A stretch of 64,000 nucleotides of DNA from Streptomyces sp. NBC_00083 (GTDB lineage: Bacteria; Actinomycetota; Actinomycetes; Streptomycetales; Streptomycetaceae), in NCBI RefSeq assembly GCF_026343295.1, contig NZ_JAPELY010000001.1:3286001-3350000 (forward strand), in the 5' to 3' direction. Positions 1-8,785 of the stretch are shown here, piece after piece. The notes under the pieces are model-generated. The model was not told the DNA's origin. It did no database searches and saw nothing but the letters and a program-made list of their open reading frames with translations. Position 1 is the stretch's first letter. The number at the start of each line of letters is the position of its first letter. The position numbers were made by a program, and so were the translations under genes.

Positions 1-933
1 AAGATGATCCGGTCGGACACCTTCCAGACCCTCGTGGAGGAACGCCTCGCCGCAGCACCGCACATCACACGGCGTCAGGCCACCGTGCAGCGCATCACCC
101 CGGCCGGCCGCGGCAGCCACATCCACCTGCGCGACGCCGAGGGCCGCGCCACAGTCCTGCACGCGCGGTACGTCTTCGACTCCCGCCCTCCGCGCGTCCT
201 GCCCCCCGCCCGCACCTGCCTGCTGCAGCACTTCCGCGGCTGGTTCGTGCGCACCCGGCGGCCCGTCTTCGACCGCGGGGCCGCGGACCTGATGGACTTC
301 CGCACGCCCCAGCCCCGCGACGGCCTGGCCTTCTTCTACGTTCTGCCGACCAGCGCCACCACGGCGCTCGTCGAGTACACCCAGTTCTCCGCCGCCGTGC
401 TGCCCGGCGACGCGTACGACCGGATGCTGCGCGGCTATCTGACCGACGTCCTGGGCGCGGCCGGCCACGACGTGACCGACACCGAGACCGGGGTCATCCC
501 CATGACCGACGGCCGCTTCGCCCGGCGGAGCGCACCCGGCGTCTTCCCCATCGGGGTCGCCGGGGGAGCGGTGCGCCCCTCCACCGGGTACGCGTTCTCC
601 GCCATCCAGCGCCAGGTCACGGCGGTGTCCACCGCGCTGCGAGCAGGGCGCGACCCCCTGCCGCCCGCCCCGCACTCGCGACGGTCCCGGGCCATGGACG
701 CGGTGCTCCTGCGCGGCCTCGCCAGCGGCCGGGTGGACGGCGCCGCCTTCTTCGAACAGCTCTTCTCCCACGTCCCGATGGAGCGGCTGCTGCACTTCCT
801 CGACGGACGGACCACCCCCCTCCAGGACGTCGCGATCGGGCTGCGCACCCCGATCCTGCCCATGGTGCGCAGCGCGCTCGCCGCCGCCACCTGCCCACGG
901 CGCCCCGTAGCGCCCCCCGCCCGGCCCTCCTGA
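1..933 (+). CDS. crtY: Lycopene beta-cyclase, C-terminal part (truncated by window edge)
   Basis: C-terminal portion of a CrtY/CrtL-type lycopene cyclase, a flavoprotein that closes both ends of lycopene to beta-ionone rings in carotenoid synthesis. The frame is open to the window edge and the N-terminal Rossmann GxGxxG motif is absent, so the true start lies upstream; the first in-frame Met at base 4 is internal. Visible family blocks, counted from that Met: FDSRPP near residue 58, FFYVLPTS and VEYTQFS at about 115-130, and GGAVRPSTGYAFSAIQRQ at about 188-205, the conserved C-terminal FAD region. The stop lies 25 bases before the next gene, which acts on the product (beta-carotene), so the two form an operon. 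Family assignment is firm; only length is unknown. Confidence 0.9.
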   Translation, partial: KMIRSDTFQTLVEERLAAAPHITRRQATVQRITPAGRGSHIHLRDAEGRATVLHARYVFDSRPPRVLPPARTCLLQHFRGWFVRTRRPVFDRGAADLMDFRTPQPRDGLAFFYVLPTSATTALVEYTQFSAAVLPGDAYDRMLRGYLTDVLGAAGHDVTDTETGVIPMTDGRFARRSAPGVFPIGVAGGAVRPSTGYAFSAIQRQVTAVSTALRAGRDPLPPAPHSRRSRAMDAVLLRGLASGRVDGAAFFEQLFSHVPMERLLHFLDGRTTPLQDVAIGLRTPILPMVRSALAAATCPRRPVAPPARPS

Positions 934-958
934 GCCTCCCCTTCCACCGAGGAACACC

Positions 959-2581
959 ATGCCCGTCCCGCCCGAGCCCGCCGCCCCCTTCGACCATGCC
1001 TCCCGCACCCGGGACGCTCCGGGACAGGACGACCACCCGACGAGCACCGGCCGGCCGGGGCGCGACGCACGAGCCCGCCTGCTGCCCGCACGGCCCGGCA
1101 CCGCACGCCCCCGCGACGCCACATCGCTCTCCGTCGGAGTCGTCGGAGGAGGCATCGCGGGACTGGCGGCGGCGACCGCGCTCGCCGAACGCGGCGTGCG
1201 CGTCACCCTGTACGAACGCGCCGACACCCTCGGCGGGCGGCTGGCCGGCTGGCCGACCACCCTGAGCGACGGCAGCCGGGTCACCATGAGCCGGGGCTTC
1301 CACGCCTTCTTCCGCCAGTACTACAACCTCCGCGCCCTGCTCCGGCGCACGGACCCCGCACTACGACGGCTCACCCCGCTGCCGGACTATCCACTGCGGC
1401 ACGCCGACGGCCTCCACGACAGCTTCGCCGCCGTGCCGAGGACACCCCCGTGGAGCGCTCTGTCCTTCGCCGCCCGCAGCCGCTCCTTCCCGCTGCGCGA
1501 GCTCGCCCGCGTGCACGCGGGGGCCGCCCTCGGCCTGCTCGACGTCCGCGTCCCCGACATCTACGCACGCCTCGACTCCCTCAGCGCGTACGACTATCTC
1601 GACTCGATCCGGTTCCCCCGGTCCGCCCGCCATCTGGCGTTCGAGGTCTTCTCCCGCAGCTTCTTCGCCGACCCGCGCACCCTGTCGGCCGCCGAGATGG
1701 CCCTGATGTTCCACATCTACTTCCTGGGCTCCGCGGAGGGCCTCCTCTTCGACGTACCCGACGAGCCGTTTCCGCAGGCGCTCTGGGACCCCCTCGCGGA
1801 CCGGCTGCGGCTGCTGGGCGCCCGGGTCCGCACCTCCACGGAGATCGACGGTGTCACGCCGGACCGCCGGGGCGGCCTGCGCCTGGCCACCGAGCGGGGG
1901 GACGACCACCACGACGCCTGTGTGCTCGCCCTGAACGTCCCCGGACTGGTCCAACTCACGCGAAACAGCCCGGAGTTGGGAGACCCTGCCTGGCGCGCGC
2001 GCATCGAGGGGCTGCGCACGGCACCGCCGTTCCTCGTGAGCCGCCTGTGGCTCGACCGACCCGTCGCCCGCGACCGCCCCGGCTTCCTCGGCACCAGCGG
2101 GTACGGCGACCTCGACAACGTCAGCGTGCTCGAACGCTGGGAGGGCGAGGCCGCGCGCTGGAGCGCCCGCACCGGTGGCTCCGTCGTCGAACTCCACGCG
2201 TACGCCCAGCCGGAGCACGCCGACCGGCGCGCGGTGCAGGACCGGCTCCTCGGCCAGCTGCACCGCGTCTTTCCCGAGACGCGCGGCAGCGCGGTCGTCG
2301 ACGCGCGCCACGAGTGGCGGGACGACTGCCCGTTGTTCCCCGTGGGCGGCTACGAGGACCGGCCCACCGTGCGCACGCCGCGCCCCGACGTCATGCTCGC
2401 CGGCGACACGATCCGCTGCGACCTGCCGGTGGCGCTCATGGAGCGGGCCGCCACGACGGGCCTGCTCGCCGCGAACGGTCTGCTCGCGGGGTGGGGCATC
2501 GCCGGGCACGACCTGTGGACGGTCCCTGCGCGCGGACGCACCCTGGTGACGCGACGCCTGGCGGCGCTGGCGGGAGGGTGA
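959..2581 (+). CDS. crtU: Isorenieratene synthase / beta-carotene desaturase-methylase (CrtU)
   Basis: FAD-dependent amine-oxidase/phytoene-desaturase fold protein of 540 residues. CrtU enzymes convert beta-carotene to the aromatic carotenoid isorenieratene by desaturating each ring and shifting a methyl group. The Rossmann motif VGVVGGGIAGLAAA lies at about residues 58-71 after a roughly 55-residue polar extension. The block MSRGFHAFFRQYYNLR (about 103-118), typical of CrtU/CruE rather than phytoene desaturases, follows, with VVELHAYAQPE in the middle and the C-terminal FAD motif DVMLAGDTIRCDLPVALMERA. The ATG has a GAGGA site six bases upstream. In well-studied streptomycetes a methyltransferase gene crtT sits between crtY and crtU; here they are adjacent. 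Confidence in the family is high, in the precise product moderate. Confidence 0.88.
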   Translation: MPVPPEPAAPFDHASRTRDAPGQDDHPTSTGRPGRDARARLLPARPGTARPRDATSLSVGVVGGGIAGLAAATALAERGVRVTLYERADTLGGRLAGWPTTLSDGSRVTMSRGFHAFFRQYYNLRALLRRTDPALRRLTPLPDYPLRHADGLHDSFAAVPRTPPWSALSFAARSRSFPLRELARVHAGAALGLLDVRVPDIYARLDSLSAYDYLDSIRFPRSARHLAFEVFSRSFFADPRTLSAAEMALMFHIYFLGSAEGLLFDVPDEPFPQALWDPLADRLRLLGARVRTSTEIDGVTPDRRGGLRLATERGDDHHDACVLALNVPGLVQLTRNSPELGDPAWRARIEGLRTAPPFLVSRLWLDRPVARDRPGFLGTSGYGDLDNVSVLERWEGEAARWSARTGGSVVELHAYAQPEHADRRAVQDRLLGQLHRVFPETRGSAVVDARHEWRDDCPLFPVGGYEDRPTVRTPRPDVMLAGDTIRCDLPVALMERAATTGLLAANGLLAGWGIAGHDLWTVPARGRTLVTRRLAALAGG

Positions 2582-2678
2582 GGGGCGCCGACGGCGCTCC
2601 CCGGTACCCCAACACGCCTTCCTGGCAGGGGGGTTGAGATGCTCACCGAACGGCGAAGGGCCGTGGGAGTGGGCCCCG

Positions 2679-2711
2679 CCGGCTCATCACCGGCTCCTCA
2701 CCGGCTCATCC
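2679..2711 (+). repeat. Three 11-bp tandem units at convergent gene ends
   Basis: Three near-identical units CCGGCTCATCA, CCGGCTCCTCA and CCGGCTCATCC lie head to tail between crtU and the convergent nucleotidyltransferase gene. The last unit overlaps that gene's stop codon. No clear hairpin terminator is visible in the 124-base gap. Confidence 0.6.
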
Positions 2712-3407
2712 TTTGACGGCATACCCGTCCCACAGCGGGCCGCCGGCCAGGTCCAGCACCTCGCCCACGACCGCGGCGAACCCCGTACCGTCCCCGGCGA
2801 TCGCCTGTGCGGCAGCCTCGTGCAACGCGCGGTGCACGTCGGGGGCAGCCTCGGCGAGCCGCCGCGACAGCCACTTGCCTCCGCCGAGCCAGACTCCGCC
2901 GACCAGCAGGACCAGCTCCGACGCGCGTTGCAGCATGTGCGCGACCAGGTACACACGCTCGGCCGGATCCGCACAGCCCCGCAGGTCGTCGAGGAGGTCG
3001 GTCAGGACGTACCGCAGGTAGTCGCGCTCGGGGCCGGAGAGCGGCGGCGGGCCCGCGGCCCAGCGCTCGCGTGCCTCGCTCTGCAGGGAAGCGCCCAGCC
3101 CGTCCGTGTCGACCAGGAGCATGCCCTCGGCGCACATGGCGAGCAGCGGCGAACTCCGCTGCGCGGTCTCCCGGTCGGCGAATCCGTGCCAGACGGCCTC
3201 GGTCTGCACGAACAGCTCCACCGGCCAGCCGCGGTACACCAGGTTCTCGCGGGCGGGCGCGGGCGGCCCGTCCAGGAGGACCACGATGTCCAGATCGGAC
3301 AGGGGCGTCCGGCGAGCGGTCAGCACGCTGCCGGCGAGAAAGGCGGCCCGAGCACCGGGAAACCGGTCCCGTACCAGGTCGCGGGCGGTGAGTATGGGAT
3401 CGTCCAT
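2706..3407 (-). CDS. Nucleotidyltransferase-domain protein
   Basis: A 233-residue protein with a polymerase-beta-like nucleotidyltransferase domain at the N-terminus. The signature GSVLTARRTPLSDLDIVVLLD at about residues 26-46 carries the GS and DxD-type (DLD) metal ligands, and PVELFVQTEAVW follows as the usual third strand. The C-terminal half is helical and could hold the substrate, as in aminoglycoside or MNT/HEPN-like nucleotidyltransferases, but no antitoxin partner or kinase domain is nearby. Substrate is unknown. The ATG at 3407 was chosen because the upstream in-frame extension looks like random high-GC coding. It converges on crtU and is unlikely to belong to carotenoid synthesis. 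Confidence 0.78.
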   Translation of the reverse strand: MDDPILTARDLVRDRFPGARAAFLAGSVLTARRTPLSDLDIVVLLDGPPAPARENLVYRGWPVELFVQTEAVWHGFADRETAQRSSPLLAMCAEGMLLVDTDGLGASLQSEARERWAAGPPPLSGPERDYLRYVLTDLLDDLRGCADPAERVYLVAHMLQRASELVLLVGGVWLGGGKWLSRRLAEAAPDVHRALHEAAAQAIAGDGTGFAAVVGEVLDLAGGPLWDGYAVKG

Positions 3408-3639
3408 GACTGCAGCGTACGTGCCGGGGCGACGCGCCGATGGCGCCCGCGATCGGAGGCACCGCTCCGGGGGGACCGGCTCACTAGTAGCTGAGGCGGT
3501 ATTCCGTGCCGCTCCAGCCGCCGAGCACACGGCGCGCAGTGCCATCGCCCGCGGCCGGGGGAGTGATCACCTTCCTCCGCTCTCCGGGTCAAGGAGAGCC
3601 ACCCGGAGCCGGACCGGAGCGTCAGCCGGACGCCCGTCC

Positions 3640-4728
3640 TCAGGAGGCCGGCGGGGTCAGGGCGGTGCGGTCGAAGGGGCCGCTGTGCTCGGCGGCGTAC
3701 GCGATGGCGGTGTTGACGGCGTCGAGACCGAACGACCGGACCCGTTCCGGGGCGAGGTCAAGGATGCCCGACGCGAGCAGCCGGATGATGCCGGCGTTCG
3801 CCGCGCGCGGGTACATCCACTGTCCGCGCACGGTGATCGAGTTGCGCATGATCCACGGGTACGGGAGTGCCAGGTCGTCGCCGCCGAGCATGCCCACGCC
3901 GCCCATGAGGACGACGCGGCCGAACTCGCGCACGGTCATGGCGGCCGCGCGTGCCACCGAGGCGGGGGCGCTCGGCGGCAGCAGGTCGATCACCATGTCG
4001 ATCGCGCCGCCGGCCGCCGCGGACATCGCCGCGCGGTCGACGGCCTCGTCCCCCGTGAGCGGGACGGGGCGCAGCCGTGGTCCGAACCGGTCGGCGAGGA
4101 GGCCGAGCACGGCCTTGTTGCGGCCCGGGGCGACCACCCGGCCCGCTCCCATCGCGAACGCGACGGCCACCGCGCTGCTGCCGAGATTGCCGGTGGCCCC
4201 GCTGACGAGCAGCGTCTCGCCCGCCGCGAGCCCGCCCGCCAGGAGCCCGCCGTAGGAGATGGCGTGCACGCTGAGCGCCGCCCAGCGCGCCGGATCGTCC
4301 CCGGCCGCGGGAGGCAGCGGGAAGACGTTCTCCGTCGGGACCCGCATGCGTTCGGCGTACGAGCCGTCATGCAGGTACTCGGCGAGCCGCGCGCCGCCTT
4401 CGCCGCGCGAACTCCAGCCCTGCAGCGTGATGTCGGGTGTCAGGGCGTCGTCCCGGGAGCGCACCGTCGGGTCGCACCACACCAGGTCGCCGACGCGCAG
4501 CCTCGTGGCGTCCGGGCCGACGTGGATGATCCGTCCCACGCCGCCAAGACCCGGCACGACGGGAGGGACGAGGGGGTAGTTGCGTGTGCCGCCGAAGACT
4601 TCGCCCGCGTAGGGCGCCACGCAGGTGGCCAGGACCTCGACCACCACCTCGCCGCCCCCGGCCCGAGGTTCGGGTACGTCCCGCACCGCGAGCGGTACGC
4701 CGAATCCCGTCAGAACTGCTGCCCGCAT
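3640..4728 (-). CDS. Zinc-type alcohol dehydrogenase / quinone oxidoreductase family protein
   Basis: Medium-chain dehydrogenase/reductase of 362 residues. A GroES-like N-terminal domain (ATCVAPYAGEVFGG, then VPGLGGVGRIIHVGPDATRLRVGDLV at about 74-100) precedes a Rossmann domain with ETLLVSGATGNLGSSAVAVA, the nucleotide-binding loop. The catalytic-zinc Cys-His pair of true alcohol dehydrogenases is not evident, so it is more likely an NADPH quinone or enone reductase. The substrate cannot be read from sequence. It is divergent from a LysR regulator 111 bases away, with a pair of direct repeats between them, so control by that regulator is likely. The long frame continuing upstream of the ATG at 4728 is an antisense shadow of the LysR gene. 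Confidence 0.87.
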   Translation of the reverse strand: MRAAVLTGFGVPLAVRDVPEPRAGGGEVVVEVLATCVAPYAGEVFGGTRNYPLVPPVVPGLGGVGRIIHVGPDATRLRVGDLVWCDPTVRSRDDALTPDITLQGWSSRGEGGARLAEYLHDGSYAERMRVPTENVFPLPPAAGDDPARWAALSVHAISYGGLLAGGLAAGETLLVSGATGNLGSSAVAVAFAMGAGRVVAPGRNKAVLGLLADRFGPRLRPVPLTGDEAVDRAAMSAAAGGAIDMVIDLLPPSAPASVARAAAMTVREFGRVVLMGGVGMLGGDDLALPYPWIMRNSITVRGQWMYPRAANAGIIRLLASGILDLAPERVRSFGLDAVNTAIAYAAEHSGPFDRTALTPPAS

Positions 4729-4786
4729 GTCTTGATCTCCCCGTTCGTGCCTGCTTGTCCGAGCTGGTGAGATCGACACTAGGAGG

Positions 4787-4822
4787 CGATCCGGCATGCG
4801 GGAAGCGACGATCCGGCATCCG
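4787..4822 (+). promoter_or_regulatory. Two 14-bp direct repeats between LysR gene and its neighbour
   Basis: CGATCCGGCATGCG (4787-4800) is repeated as CGATCCGGCATCCG (4809-4822), 13 of 14 bases alike, with a 22-bp period, about two helical turns. They sit in the 111-bp divergent promoter region just upstream of the LysR ATG. Same-face repeated sites suit a LysR tetramer; binding is inferred. Confidence 0.5.
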
Positions 4823-4839
4823 TGGTATGCGTAGGCCGC

Positions 4840-5733
4840 ATGGACATCTCCAGTACGGGACTGCGGGTCCTGCGGCAGATCGCGGAGTCCGGCAGCTTCA
4901 CCGCGGCGGCCGCCCGGCTCGGCTACACGCAGTCCGCCGTATCGCGCCAGGCCGCCGCCCTCGAACGCAGCGCGGGCACCGCCCTGTTCGAGCGCCGACC
5001 GGACGGGGTCCGGCTCACCGCCGCCGGACTGACCCTGCTGCGGCACGCCCACACCGTTCTGGCCTCGCTCGCGGCCGCCGAGCGTGAGCTCACCGGCACC
5101 GTCCCGCGTACCGAGCGGGTGCGGCTCGGCGTGTTCCTGAGCGCGGGTGCCGCGATCCTGCCGTCCGTCCTCGCCCACCTCGCGGAGGCGGACCCGCAGC
5201 TCACGGTCACCACCAGCGAGGGCACCACACCCACTTTGATCCGCGCCCTGCGCGCGGGCTCGGTCGACCTCGGGCTCCTGACCTCGCGCCCGCCCCACCG
5301 TCCCTTCGACGGCGAGTCGCCGCGTCTGCACGTCCAAACCGTCATGGACACCGAACTGGTGGTGGCCGTCCCGTCGGCCGGTGAGTTCGCGGGACGGGGC
5401 ACGGTCCACGTCGACGAGCTGGTGGGCGCCGCGTGGATCGCCACCTCGTCCCTGAACTCCGAACCGCTGCTCGGCGCCTGGCCGGGTCTGCCGGGGCGGC
5501 CGCGTGTCGTCCACTCGGCGCGCGACTGGCTGACGAAGCTGCATCTCGTCGCGGGGGGCTTCGGTGTGACGACGGTGCCGGCCCGGCTCGCACCGGTGCT
5601 GCCGCCCGGCGTGAGCCTCGTGCGCGTCGAGGGCGCGCCCCCCGAAGTCCGCCGCGTCCTGGTGGCACGTCTGCCCGGACGGCCCACCCCGGCGGTCACC
5701 GCCGTCACCCGGGCGATCATGTCGTCCGCGTGA
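4840..5733 (+). CDS. LysR-family transcriptional regulator
   Basis: A 297-residue LysR-type regulator. The winged-helix domain fills the first 60 residues (GLRVLRQIAESGSFTAAAARL, then YTQSAVSRQAAALER as recognition helix, and TALFERRPDGVRLTAAG). The rest is the periplasmic-binding-protein-like effector domain beginning near RVRLGVFLSAGAAILP. The start ATG at 4840 is preferred over the in-frame GTG at 4822 because the helix-turn-helix spacing then matches the family. It is divergent from the quinone-oxidoreductase-like gene, its probable target. The effector is unknown. The downstream gene starts 92 bases later with its own likely start. Confidence 0.9.
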   Translation: MDISSTGLRVLRQIAESGSFTAAAARLGYTQSAVSRQAAALERSAGTALFERRPDGVRLTAAGLTLLRHAHTVLASLAAAERELTGTVPRTERVRLGVFLSAGAAILPSVLAHLAEADPQLTVTTSEGTTPTLIRALRAGSVDLGLLTSRPPHRPFDGESPRLHVQTVMDTELVVAVPSAGEFAGRGTVHVDELVGAAWIATSSLNSEPLLGAWPGLPGRPRVVHSARDWLTKLHLVAGGFGVTTVPARLAPVLPPGVSLVRVEGAPPEVRRVLVARLPGRPTPAVTAVTRAIMSSA

Positions 5734-5825
5734 ACCGCCGCCAGGGGGTACGGCTCGGGTGCCCCGCGCGTACCGCCCGCAGAAAGTTGTCGACGCCGCC
5801 CGATGTCGTGGTTAGGGTCGCGGGC

Positions 5826-6236
5826 GTGACGATTTCCCTGAACGACGCCGCCCGTAAGCTGCTTGACGATGTGCATCCCGCGGTGCTCGCCACCGTGAAC
5901 CCCGACGGCAGCCCGCAGACCTCGGTGGTCTGGGTCGGCCGGGACGGCGACGACCTGCTGATCTCCTCGGCGGCCGGCCGCCGCAAGGTCACCAATGTGG
6001 AGCGTGATGGGCGGGTCAGCCTGACCGTCTACGACCAGGCCGATCCCCAGCGCTACCTGGAGGTGCGGGGCACCGCGACCGTCACCGAAGACCTGGGCCG
6101 CACGGTGGCCGTCGCCCTGGCCGAGCAGTACGAAGGCCCCGGCGCGGGCCAGGAATACGTGGACCTGCCGCCGGAGGTGGTGCGGGTGGTCGTCAGGATC
6201 ACCCCGCACCGGCTGGTCGGAACCGTCGCTGACTGA
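5826..6236 (+). CDS. PPOX-class (pyridoxamine-oxidase-fold) flavin/F420-dependent protein
   Basis: A 136-residue split-beta-barrel protein. The N-terminal PAVLATVNPDGSPQTSVVWV is the standard first strands of PPOX-class proteins, followed by ISSAAGRRKVTNVERDGRVSLTVYD, which in the family contacts the phosphate of FMN or F420, and YLEVRGTATV. Actinobacterial members of this length often use F420, but the cofactor cannot be decided by eye. A GTG start at 5826 gives the usual N-terminus (about 20 residues before the first strand); a longer frame upstream overlaps the LysR gene antisense and was rejected. The downstream gene converges 21 bases after the stop across a TGACCGAC repeat. Confidence 0.85.
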   Translation: MTISLNDAARKLLDDVHPAVLATVNPDGSPQTSVVWVGRDGDDLLISSAAGRRKVTNVERDGRVSLTVYDQADPQRYLEVRGTATVTEDLGRTVAVALAEQYEGPGAGQEYVDLPPEVVRVVVRITPHRLVGTVAD

Positions 6237-6257
6237 CCGACTGACCGACTGCCTGCC

Positions 6258-6986
6258 TTACTTCTGCGCGGCCAGCTGCTTCAGGTCGACGGTCTGGTCG
6301 GCCGGGGGCTGCGGAGGATCGACCGGCTTGTTGTAGTCGGTGAAGACCGTGTTCTCGGGGGACGTCCCGGTGGCGGTGACCTTCAGGATGTACGGCTTGC
6401 CATCGGTGGCGACGAACATCGACCGGGTCTTGCCGTCCTTCTGCTTCTTCAGCTCCACGGCCTTCTTGCCGTCCACGGTGGTGGTGTCGCCGCGTGACAT
6501 CCCCTGCCGCTCGGACTTGTCCTCGTCCATGGTCGCCAGCAGGCCCTGCTTGTCGCACAGTCCGGTCAACTGGTCGTCGGCTGCGGGCATCCGCACCCAC
6601 TTGTCGGCGACCTTCGGCACCAGCTTCTCGGCTTGGGGCTGCTGCTTGAGGTTGGCCTGCCAGTAGGCGCTGTTGCCCTTGAGGTACAGCGTGGCGTCCT
6701 TGTGCCGGATGTCGGAGACGGCCTGGGCGTTGGTGACGGTGCCCTGGCAGTTCTTCTGGCTGTCGACGGACAGATCGATGCCCACCCGCTGCCCGCCGTT
6801 CCGGGCGACCGTGCCCTTCAGGTGCATCGAGTCGGCCTGACGCGTCGCCTCGACGGCCTTCGCGGCGATCTGGTCGGCGCTCTGCCCCTTGAACGCCTCG
6901 TCGTCGCTCCCGCCGCACGCCGCGGCGCCCGCAAGGCATAACCCGACTACCGTCACCGCTACCGACGTTCGTGTCGTACCGCGCAT
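6258..6986 (-). CDS. Secreted lipoprotein of the LppX/LprAFG-like type
   Basis: A 242-residue exported protein. The N-terminus MRGTTRTSVAVTVVGLCLAG is a signal peptide ending in a lipobox AAAC with Cys at about residue 25, so it is probably acylated and held on the outer face of the membrane. The mature part (AADQIAAKAVEATRQADSMHLKGTV, then repeated antiparallel-strand-like segments) looks like the Streptomyces lipoproteins resembling mycobacterial LprG/LppX, which shuttle lipids, but similarity is only by pattern. The ATG at 6986 begins at the signal peptide; an in-frame extension of over 200 codons upstream is antisense to the regulator gene. No partner gene is adjacent. Confidence 0.8.
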   Translation of the reverse strand: MRGTTRTSVAVTVVGLCLAGAAACGGSDDEAFKGQSADQIAAKAVEATRQADSMHLKGTVARNGGQRVGIDLSVDSQKNCQGTVTNAQAVSDIRHKDATLYLKGNSAYWQANLKQQPQAEKLVPKVADKWVRMPAADDQLTGLCDKQGLLATMDEDKSERQGMSRGDTTTVDGKKAVELKKQKDGKTRSMFVATDGKPYILKVTATGTSPENTVFTDYNKPVDPPQPPADQTVDLKQLAAQK

Positions 6987-7090
6987 GCGCGAACACCCCT
7001 TCTGTGGCGGCTCCCTCGGGCGTCGCCTTCGCTGCGCACGGTCCCTGCGACCGCGCCGTGCACCGCCTGGTACCCCCGGATTCCCCCGCA

Positions 7091-8113
7091 TCACGGGGTG
7101 GCAGTCGTTCCGGATAGCGGCCCGGGGGTGCGCTTGACGGCGCGGCTGACGATGGCGGTCTCGACGTGGGTGATGCCCAGGCCGGCCAGGTCCTCGGAGA
7201 GGAACCCGTAGAGGGCCGTCAGGTCCGGGAAGTACGCGGCGGCGTGCAGGTTCGAGGGCCCCGACGTCGCGAACGCGCCGTGCACGGAGGGATGGTCGGC
7301 CAGCGCCTGCCCGGCGGCGGCCAGATGGTCGGGGGCGACATGCAGCAGGAGCTTGGCCTCTATGGGCAGCCCGAGACGGCGTGGATCGACCAGGACCTGG
7401 GTGATGAGACGGCCCTGCGCGGCCAGCCGGGCGAGGCGGCGCCGCACCGTGCTCTCCGGATGACCGGTCCGCGCGGCGAGCGCCGCCGAGGTCAGGCGCG
7501 CGTCGGGGGCGAGCGCGTCGATGAGGCACTCTTCCAGGGCATCGGCGTCGACGCCGTAGGGGCCGCCGGGGGAACCGGAAGCCGCCGCCGCGGGAACCGG
7601 CTCGGCGGGGCTCAGCGCCGCGCGTTCGGGCGGCGTCAGCACCTGGTGGCGCCACTGGGACGTGAGCCGGAAGACGTGCAGGATCGTGGCGCTCTCCAGG
7701 GCCGTCACCGCCTGCGTGGACGGCAGTTGACGGAAGACCAGCGGATCACGTGAACCGGGCTCGGTGCGCGCGACCGCGAATATCTCGTCACCCGAGGTGG
7801 TGATGTCGATGAACGGGATGTCCTCGCGCGCCGCGAGCGCCGCCACGATGGCGTCGAGCTTCCCCCGCAGGACCCGGATGCGCAGGAACAGGGCACCGGC
7901 CGCGCCGTCGCCCCGGGGCCGGGCCACCGGTGAGATCACCACGCGCACGGTCCCGTCGGCGCCGAGCGCGTGCAGGCGACGGCGCACGGTGGCCGGGCTC
8001 AGCCCCAGCACGTGGGCCGCCCGCTCCGCGGTGAGGCGGCCGTCGCACTGCAACGCGGCCACCAGCCGCTGATCCATGGGGCCGAGTACGGAATCCGCCA
8101 ACACGCGTGTCAT
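7091..8113 (-). CDS. Tandem Lrp/AsnC-family transcriptional regulator
   Basis: A 340-residue protein made of two Lrp/AsnC units fused head to tail. The first helix-turn-helix (LVAALQCDGRLTAERAAHVLGLSPATVRRRLHAL) lies near residues 18-51 with its RAM-like domain to about 150. The second (LIDALAPDARLTSAALAARTGHPESTVRRRLARL) lies near 193-226 with a second sensing domain to the end. Ordinary Lrp proteins have one unit of about 150 residues and dimerise, so this one carries both half-sites in a single chain. The ligand is unknown. It is divergent from the lectin-like gene (143 bases between starts). Confidence 0.87.
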   Translation of the reverse strand: MTRVLADSVLGPMDQRLVAALQCDGRLTAERAAHVLGLSPATVRRRLHALGADGTVRVVISPVARPRGDGAAGALFLRIRVLRGKLDAIVAALAAREDIPFIDITTSGDEIFAVARTEPGSRDPLVFRQLPSTQAVTALESATILHVFRLTSQWRHQVLTPPERAALSPAEPVPAAAASGSPGGPYGVDADALEECLIDALAPDARLTSAALAARTGHPESTVRRRLARLAAQGRLITQVLVDPRRLGLPIEAKLLLHVAPDHLAAAGQALADHPSVHGAFATSGPSNLHAAAYFPDLTALYGFLSEDLAGLGITHVETAIVSRAVKRTPGPLSGTTATP

Positions 8114-8256
8114 GACGGCAAGTTACGCCCATTGTGACGCCTCACCGAGCCCGACTCGGCTGCCCTGCACCAAGGATGGAGGTAGACAGCCAAGGCCTCC
8201 CAGTCGCACGGAGACCGCGGACCTGGCACAGCATCACCCATACATGGAGGAACGGA

Positions 8257-8754
8257 ATGAAGCGGAAAATGACCGCCATGCTCGCGGTCGCCGGCATCGC
8301 CGCGGCGACCCAGCTCGCCCTGGGAAGCACGCCTGCGTCCGCCTCCGGCGCCGCGTACCAGCTCAAGAACGTGGCCACCGGCAAGTGCATGCGGGGCGCC
8401 AATTCCAACAACACGTACGCCGTCACCATGGTGAAGTGCAACCGGAACGACGCCGGCCAGTGGTGGGGCGTCGTCCAGGGGCAGGTGCACGAGGTCTTCG
8501 CCGGTACCCACGACACGAACGTCTGTCTGGCCGTGCCCAAGGGGGAGAGCGGTGACGCCCCCAAGGACGTCGACACGACCAGCTGCAACAACTACAAGAC
8601 CTACTACCTGGGGATGAGCACGATCCCCAAGGCCAACAGGCCCACGACCCTCGGCACCGTCCCCGGCTACATCGGGCACTACGCGTCCGGCGACACCTAC
8701 CTCAGCTGCTATCAGATCGACGGCAACTACACCAAGTGGCTCTGGGTGCCGTAG
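8257..8754 (+). CDS. Secreted ricin-B-lectin-like (beta-trefoil-like) protein
   Basis: A 165-residue protein with a Sec signal peptide (MKRKMTAMLAVAGIAAATQLALGS, cleavage likely after TPASAS). The mature part has YQLKNVATGKCMRG, then QWWGVVQGQV and TNVCLAVPKGESGD, resembling the QxW/CL pattern of ricin-B lectin repeats, with several Cys that could pair. It probably binds sugar outside the cell or is a small structural exoprotein; there is no catalytic domain. ATG at 8257 follows GGAGG by six bases. A perfect hairpin follows the stop. Confidence 0.7.
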   Translation: MKRKMTAMLAVAGIAAATQLALGSTPASASGAAYQLKNVATGKCMRGANSNNTYAVTMVKCNRNDAGQWWGVVQGQVHEVFAGTHDTNVCLAVPKGESGDAPKDVDTTSCNNYKTYYLGMSTIPKANRPTTLGTVPGYIGHYASGDTYLSCYQIDGNYTKWLWVP

Positions 8755-8760
8755 CACTCC

Positions 8761-8785
8761 GGCGACGCGCCGGCCGCGCGTCGCC
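8761..8785 (+). terminator. Hairpin terminator after lectin-like gene
   Basis: Perfect 10-bp stem GGCGACGCGC / GCGCGTCGCC with loop CGGCC, beginning seven bases after the stop. There is no U tract, as is common in Streptomyces. Confidence 0.65.

Noticed and set aside
3640..5544. Reading the quinone-oxidoreductase-like gene as one 634-residue protein
   Set aside because: The first 270 residues are antisense to the LysR gene. The domain begins at MRAAVLTGFG (4728).
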